Assembly (NCBI GenBank): GCA_958296125.1
Contig: OY282444.1
Coordinates: forward strand, 2,599,940 to 2,663,939
DNA: 64,000 nt
Direction of reading: 5' to 3'
From: an uncultured Poribacteria bacterium
GTDB taxonomy: Bacteria > Poribacteria > WGA-4E > PCPOR2b
Shown here: positions 61,132 to 64,000 of the stretch, one piece after another
Layout of the letters: every line of letters begins with the position of its first letter
Position numbering within the stretch: position 1 is the stretch's first letter
The notes under the pieces: model-generated
The model's database searches: none
Told to the model about the DNA's origin: nothing
The model's input: only the letters and a program-made list of their open reading frames with translations
Made by a program: the position numbers and the translations under genes

Positions 61132-62895
61132 TTATTCTTTTTGCAGTTCACCGGAGCTAACCCGCTCCCCTAAGAAGAAAATCTCCCACCGGACGCTTTC
61201 AGGGGGGACCTCCGGAGAGAGATGAAGCGAATATGTGTAAATGGACCCATCCTGCACGGCTTTCATTGGGATTGCTGATATAATGGGTGCTGCACCGTGC
61301 ACAACCGTGATCTGTGGCGGACTTGCTCCAATCGAATGGTTTGGGACAGCGATGATGTCCCAATATCTTGGATGAACGGGATTGGGCAAAACTGTTGCGT
61401 GAAATTCTAACTCTTCAAAAACCTGCTGTGCACGATAAGCGTAAGATGATTTGCTGCGTCCTGGTAACTCGCGTTCGGATTGCACACTTGGGATGAGAGT
61501 AACCTTCTCGGTATTCTGCCCAAAGTTCAGGATAAGCAGACTCCCCTTTCCCATCTCAGTCAGCGACATATCGTGTATTGCTGTCGGCTGTCCACCTCGA
61601 AACTCAATTGCCTTGACATCATAAGGTCGCTTTGAATCCCGATCCGATTGGGGCTGACGATTATCGCCATCAAAGGTGAGACTCAGACTACCATTTCCGG
61701 TATTGGGGTAGAAGGAGATATAGTCTGTCGCATAGCTGGCAAGTACGTTGTTTTCAACGGACACTGGGTATGAACGATGCTCACGGCGAGGCCGGAGACT
61801 TAATTGCTCATTCTGATAGCCGTACCGCCCATTGGCAAATTCGTTATCATCCAGATAGTTTGCTACCTTCCAATCAGCATAAATAACGGGGAAGGTCTCT
61901 TTCACACCGCGCAAGCGCAAGGCACTATTGACCCCGGCGATTCCGTTCGTTCGATCTTTGACGATTGCAGCGATCGTTTGTGAGCCACCGTAGTGTTCGT
62001 GGAGATAAAGCATCCACAAATACACCGCGCCGTAGTGAGCAAGTTGATTGTGTGTCCCTTCTGGCCAATTGACTAGCGAGATGTGCGGATTTTGTTGAAA
62101 CGGTGAGACATGGTCTCTTACTTGGTATCCACAGATGAACGTAGCATACTCGGCGCAGCCTTCATTGACCCAAACTGTTTCGTCTGCATCACGCCGCCAA
62201 TGGATGAGATGCTGAAATTCGTGGGCAAGCACACCGAGTGCCTTCAGGCTTCCTGCATTTTGGGGATGGGTATCAATATAGAGCATGTCAAGTTCATTAC
62301 TACGAACCGGAATACCTAGCTTCGGGTGTCTGAGAACGCCACGTTGCTGATTCACTGGACTGAAAAATCCTGCGACGAAACCCCCGCCTCTCGTTCCCTT
62401 GTCACGAATGTCCAACAGAAGTAGAAAAATCCGCTTATCGCCATCAATATCAGGAGGTGCCCCAAAAAGTTCTGTTTCGATCTCGTAGATTCCACGGTTC
62501 AAATCAGCCGGTGTCACGTCATCAAATGCACGACGCACCGAATTCACCGTTCCCTCATGCACCGTCCGTCGCCACTGTGAATCCTCAACGAAGATGTAAC
62601 AGAACTTCCCAATCGCTCGCAATGTGGACTGAACGATATATTGTTCATGGGTGTTAAAATTGACCGAAAAGAAGTCCTTGCGCTCCCCAAGTGCCAGTTG
62701 AGGTGCATTGGGTTGGGCAGGCGCGGAGGGCACTTCAGAAACAGCTTTGAGGATAGGGCCAAAGTGTTCATAAAAATAGGGAGTGCCATCGATCCAACCA
62801 TGAGTGGTTGAGACTCCCAGCAGAACGTAAAATGTAATGCGTAAAACATGAAACGTGAAACACGAAGCAGATCGTCTATTCCACACGCCCTTCAT
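61132..62895 (-). CDS. Secreted gluzincin metallopeptidase-like protein
   Basis: A 587-residue protein with a hydrophobic N-terminal segment (FHVLRITFYVLLGVSTTHG) that would act as a signal peptide. LAHEFQHLIHWRRD is an HExxH zinc motif and WVNEGCAEYATF the distal Glu, as in gluzincins. IFLLLLDIRDKGTRGGGFVAG and NQLAHYGAVYLWMLYLHEHYG surround it. The C-terminal about 200 residues form beta-rich domains. The start is uncertain (62895 or 62922). Part of the signal segment is encoded by an ACGTTT-type repeat. Confidence 0.75.
   Translation of the reverse strand: MKGVWNRRSASCFTFHVLRITFYVLLGVSTTHGWIDGTPYFYEHFGPILKAVSEVPSAPAQPNAPQLALGERKDFFSVNFNTHEQYIVQSTLRAIGKFCYIFVEDSQWRRTVHEGTVNSVRRAFDDVTPADLNRGIYEIETELFGAPPDIDGDKRIFLLLLDIRDKGTRGGGFVAGFFSPVNQQRGVLRHPKLGIPVRSNELDMLYIDTHPQNAGSLKALGVLAHEFQHLIHWRRDADETVWVNEGCAEYATFICGYQVRDHVSPFQQNPHISLVNWPEGTHNQLAHYGAVYLWMLYLHEHYGGSQTIAAIVKDRTNGIAGVNSALRLRGVKETFPVIYADWKVANYLDDNEFANGRYGYQNEQLSLRPRREHRSYPVSVENNVLASYATDYISFYPNTGNGSLSLTFDGDNRQPQSDRDSKRPYDVKAIEFRGGQPTAIHDMSLTEMGKGSLLILNFGQNTEKVTLIPSVQSERELPGRSKSSYAYRAQQVFEELEFHATVLPNPVHPRYWDIIAVPNHSIGASPPQITVVHGAAPIISAIPMKAVQDGSIYTYSLHLSPEVPPESVRWEIFFLGERVSSGELQKE
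62823..62868 (-). repeat. ACGTTT/ACG-rich repeat encoding part of a signal peptide
   Basis: On the minus strand CGTGTTTCACGTTTCATG then TTTTACGCATTACATTTT continue for about 45 bases and encode FHVLRITFYVL in the peptidase. Same family as 56778-56815 and 61038-61065. Confidence 0.55.
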
Positions 62896-63090
62896 GAAGG
62901 TGTCATATCCCCATCTTCTCATGGCCCCATTCCCTCATTTTAATGACCCGGCAGGGACAAAGCCCATTGAACAACCCAGCAAGAACGAAGCACCTTACTT
63001 GGCACAGCGGATGACAGCCGGATGAACGGCATCGTGTCAGGTCTCTCTCAGCGGATCCGGGCAAGCTGCGCCACCCAGTGCCGGGTCTCC

Positions 63091-64000
63091 TCAATCTTGT
63101 CGATGTTTTTTCAGCTTCTCCAGAATCTCGGTATTACCCGGTGATAGTTGAATCGCCTTTTGCCACGCTGAAACTGCTTCCTTCTTGAGTCCTTTTTTTA
63201 GATAGACTTCCCCCAGATGGTCTTGGACTTCCATGCTATCCGGCATGTAGAAAACCGCTTTTTCAAGTTGTTTCAATGCGTCATTTAGCTTGCCCTGCTT
63301 GAAATACGCCCAACCTAAGCTATCCAAATAAGCACCATTTGCTGGAGATTTTTTCAGGGCTTTCCGGATCAGCTTCACAGCTTCGTCCAAGTTCGTTCCA
63401 TGTTCGGCAAGAAGATAACCGAGTGCATTATGGGCTTTTTCATGATCGGGTGAAAGCGTAATTGTTTTCCTCAGATAAAATTCTGCTCTTTCAAAACGCT
63501 CAAGGGCCTGATAGGCACTACCCATCCAGTAGTTCGCCTCTACATGGTTTGGATCGGTTGCTAAGACCTGTTCCAACACAGCAACTACCTCTTCATATTT
63601 CTCAAGGAGAAAATAAAGATGGGCGACCCGTTCAGGGACATGTGCAATCGCTTTCTTAAGATAGGGCGCGGCTTTTTCAAAATTCCCCAACTCTTGATGG
63701 GCGATACCCATCCAACAGTTCGCATCAATGTCGTTAGGATCGGTTGCTAACACCTGTTCCAACACAGCGATTGCCTCATTTTCTCGTTGAAGGATAACGT
63801 AAAGACTTCCAAGACGTGCCCGAAAATGTGCCAGCCAATCATTGTCGTGTTTGTGATTAGCGGGTGAGGCAAGTCGTCGCAGTTCAGAATAAGAATGAAT
63901 TGCTTTCCGGAGGTTTTCTGCCGCATGCTCCAACCGATCTTCTTTATAAAGTTGATTAAACTGCTCAATGCACAATTTCCACAGTGCCTCATGCGCTCGC
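63091..64000 (-). CDS. TPR-repeat protein, 5' partial
   Basis: At least 300 residues of tetratricopeptide repeats (units with AVLEQVLATDPN twice, AIAHVPERVAHLYFLLEKY, NALGYLLAEHGTNLDEAVKL, LGEVYLKKGLKKEAVSAWQK). The frame stays open to the right edge of the window, so the start lies beyond it; a TTG at 63975 is only an internal option. Two units are nearly identical (VLATDPND and VLATDPNH), suggesting recent duplication. It probably acts as a scaffold for protein contacts. The 195 bases after it hold nothing recognised. Confidence 0.78.
   Translation of the reverse strand, partial: RAHEALWKLCIEQFNQLYKEDRLEHAAENLRKAIHSYSELRRLASPANHKHDNDWLAHFRARLGSLYVILQRENEAIAVLEQVLATDPNDIDANCWMGIAHQELGNFEKAAPYLKKAIAHVPERVAHLYFLLEKYEEVVAVLEQVLATDPNHVEANYWMGSAYQALERFERAEFYLRKTITLSPDHEKAHNALGYLLAEHGTNLDEAVKLIRKALKKSPANGAYLDSLGWAYFKQGKLNDALKQLEKAVFYMPDSMEVQDHLGEVYLKKGLKKEAVSAWQKAIQLSPGNTEILEKLKKHRQD

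Noticed and set aside
62903-63094. Minus-strand 63-codon frame
   Set aside because: It overlaps the start of the gluzincin gene and has no recognisable features.
1-64000. tRNA, rRNA, transposase or prophage genes
   Set aside because: None could be recognised on either strand; several hairpins were considered, but no cloverleaf fits.

Overview
The window looks like a piece of an uncultured bacterial genome, most plausibly Candidatus Poribacteria or a close relative. This is inference from gene content: three phytanoyl-CoA dioxygenase (PhyH) genes, BNR/NHL propellers, TPR proteins, a PorV/PorQ-like barrel, planctomycete-type cytochrome, cohesin and dockerin modules, and FlgD-like C-terminal sorting-type domains. 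No rRNA, tRNA or insertion sequence was recognised, so the taxon is not anchored by a marker gene.

Layout. 0-10 kb: housekeeping and metabolism (end of a chorismate mutase-prephenate dehydratase, CPBP protease, NHL propeller, peptide deformylase, LarE, GlcF-type Fe-S protein, MDR dehydrogenase, RsmE, CvpA, TPR metallopeptidase). 10-19 kb, minus strand: an ECF sigma factor/FHA pair, a small CxxC protein behind a palindromic operator, citramalate synthase, and a 1379-residue secreted cytochrome/LRR/cohesin/dockerin protein. 19-23.6 kb, plus strand: HpcH/HpaI aldolase, two PhyH dioxygenases and a glycosidase-like propeller. 23.7-45.6 kb: a large CRISPR-Cas island. 45.6-64 kb: M28 peptidase, SDR, Gfo/Idh with PhyH, dipeptidase, ABC-F, a GcvH-like protein, YigZ/IMPACT, PorV-like barrel, FolP, FtsH, BNR propeller, a secreted gluzincin and a TPR protein cut by the window edge.

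The CRISPR-Cas island is the centrepiece. One minus-strand run of 14 genes carries a CARF-wHTH protein, a complete type III-A module (cas10, csm2-csm5), one cas6, a complete type I-B (Tneap-like) interference module (cas8b/cst1, cas7, cas5, cas3) and the adaptation genes cas4, cas1, cas2. It runs into a leader with a good promoter and one array of 74 repeats and 73 spacers, read on the minus strand. Both interference modules probably draw crRNAs from this single array through one Cas6. On the far side of the array a plus-strand gene encodes a CARF protein with a RelE-like C-terminal domain. It converges on the array, and a single hairpin can terminate both transcripts. Cas10 keeps HD and GGDD motifs, so a cyclic-oligoadenylate pathway feeding a CARF-wHTH regulator and a CARF-RelE mRNA interferase is the natural reading. 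No HEPN-type Csm6 was found.

Other signals include three groups of dispersed palindromic or short repeats (one forms the C-terminus of the yigZ product, another supplies signal-peptide codons), an in-frame 66-bp duplication in the aldolase, an orphan CRISPR-repeat-like segment between divergent promoters, and a GcvH-like protein that lacks the lipoyl-lysine.
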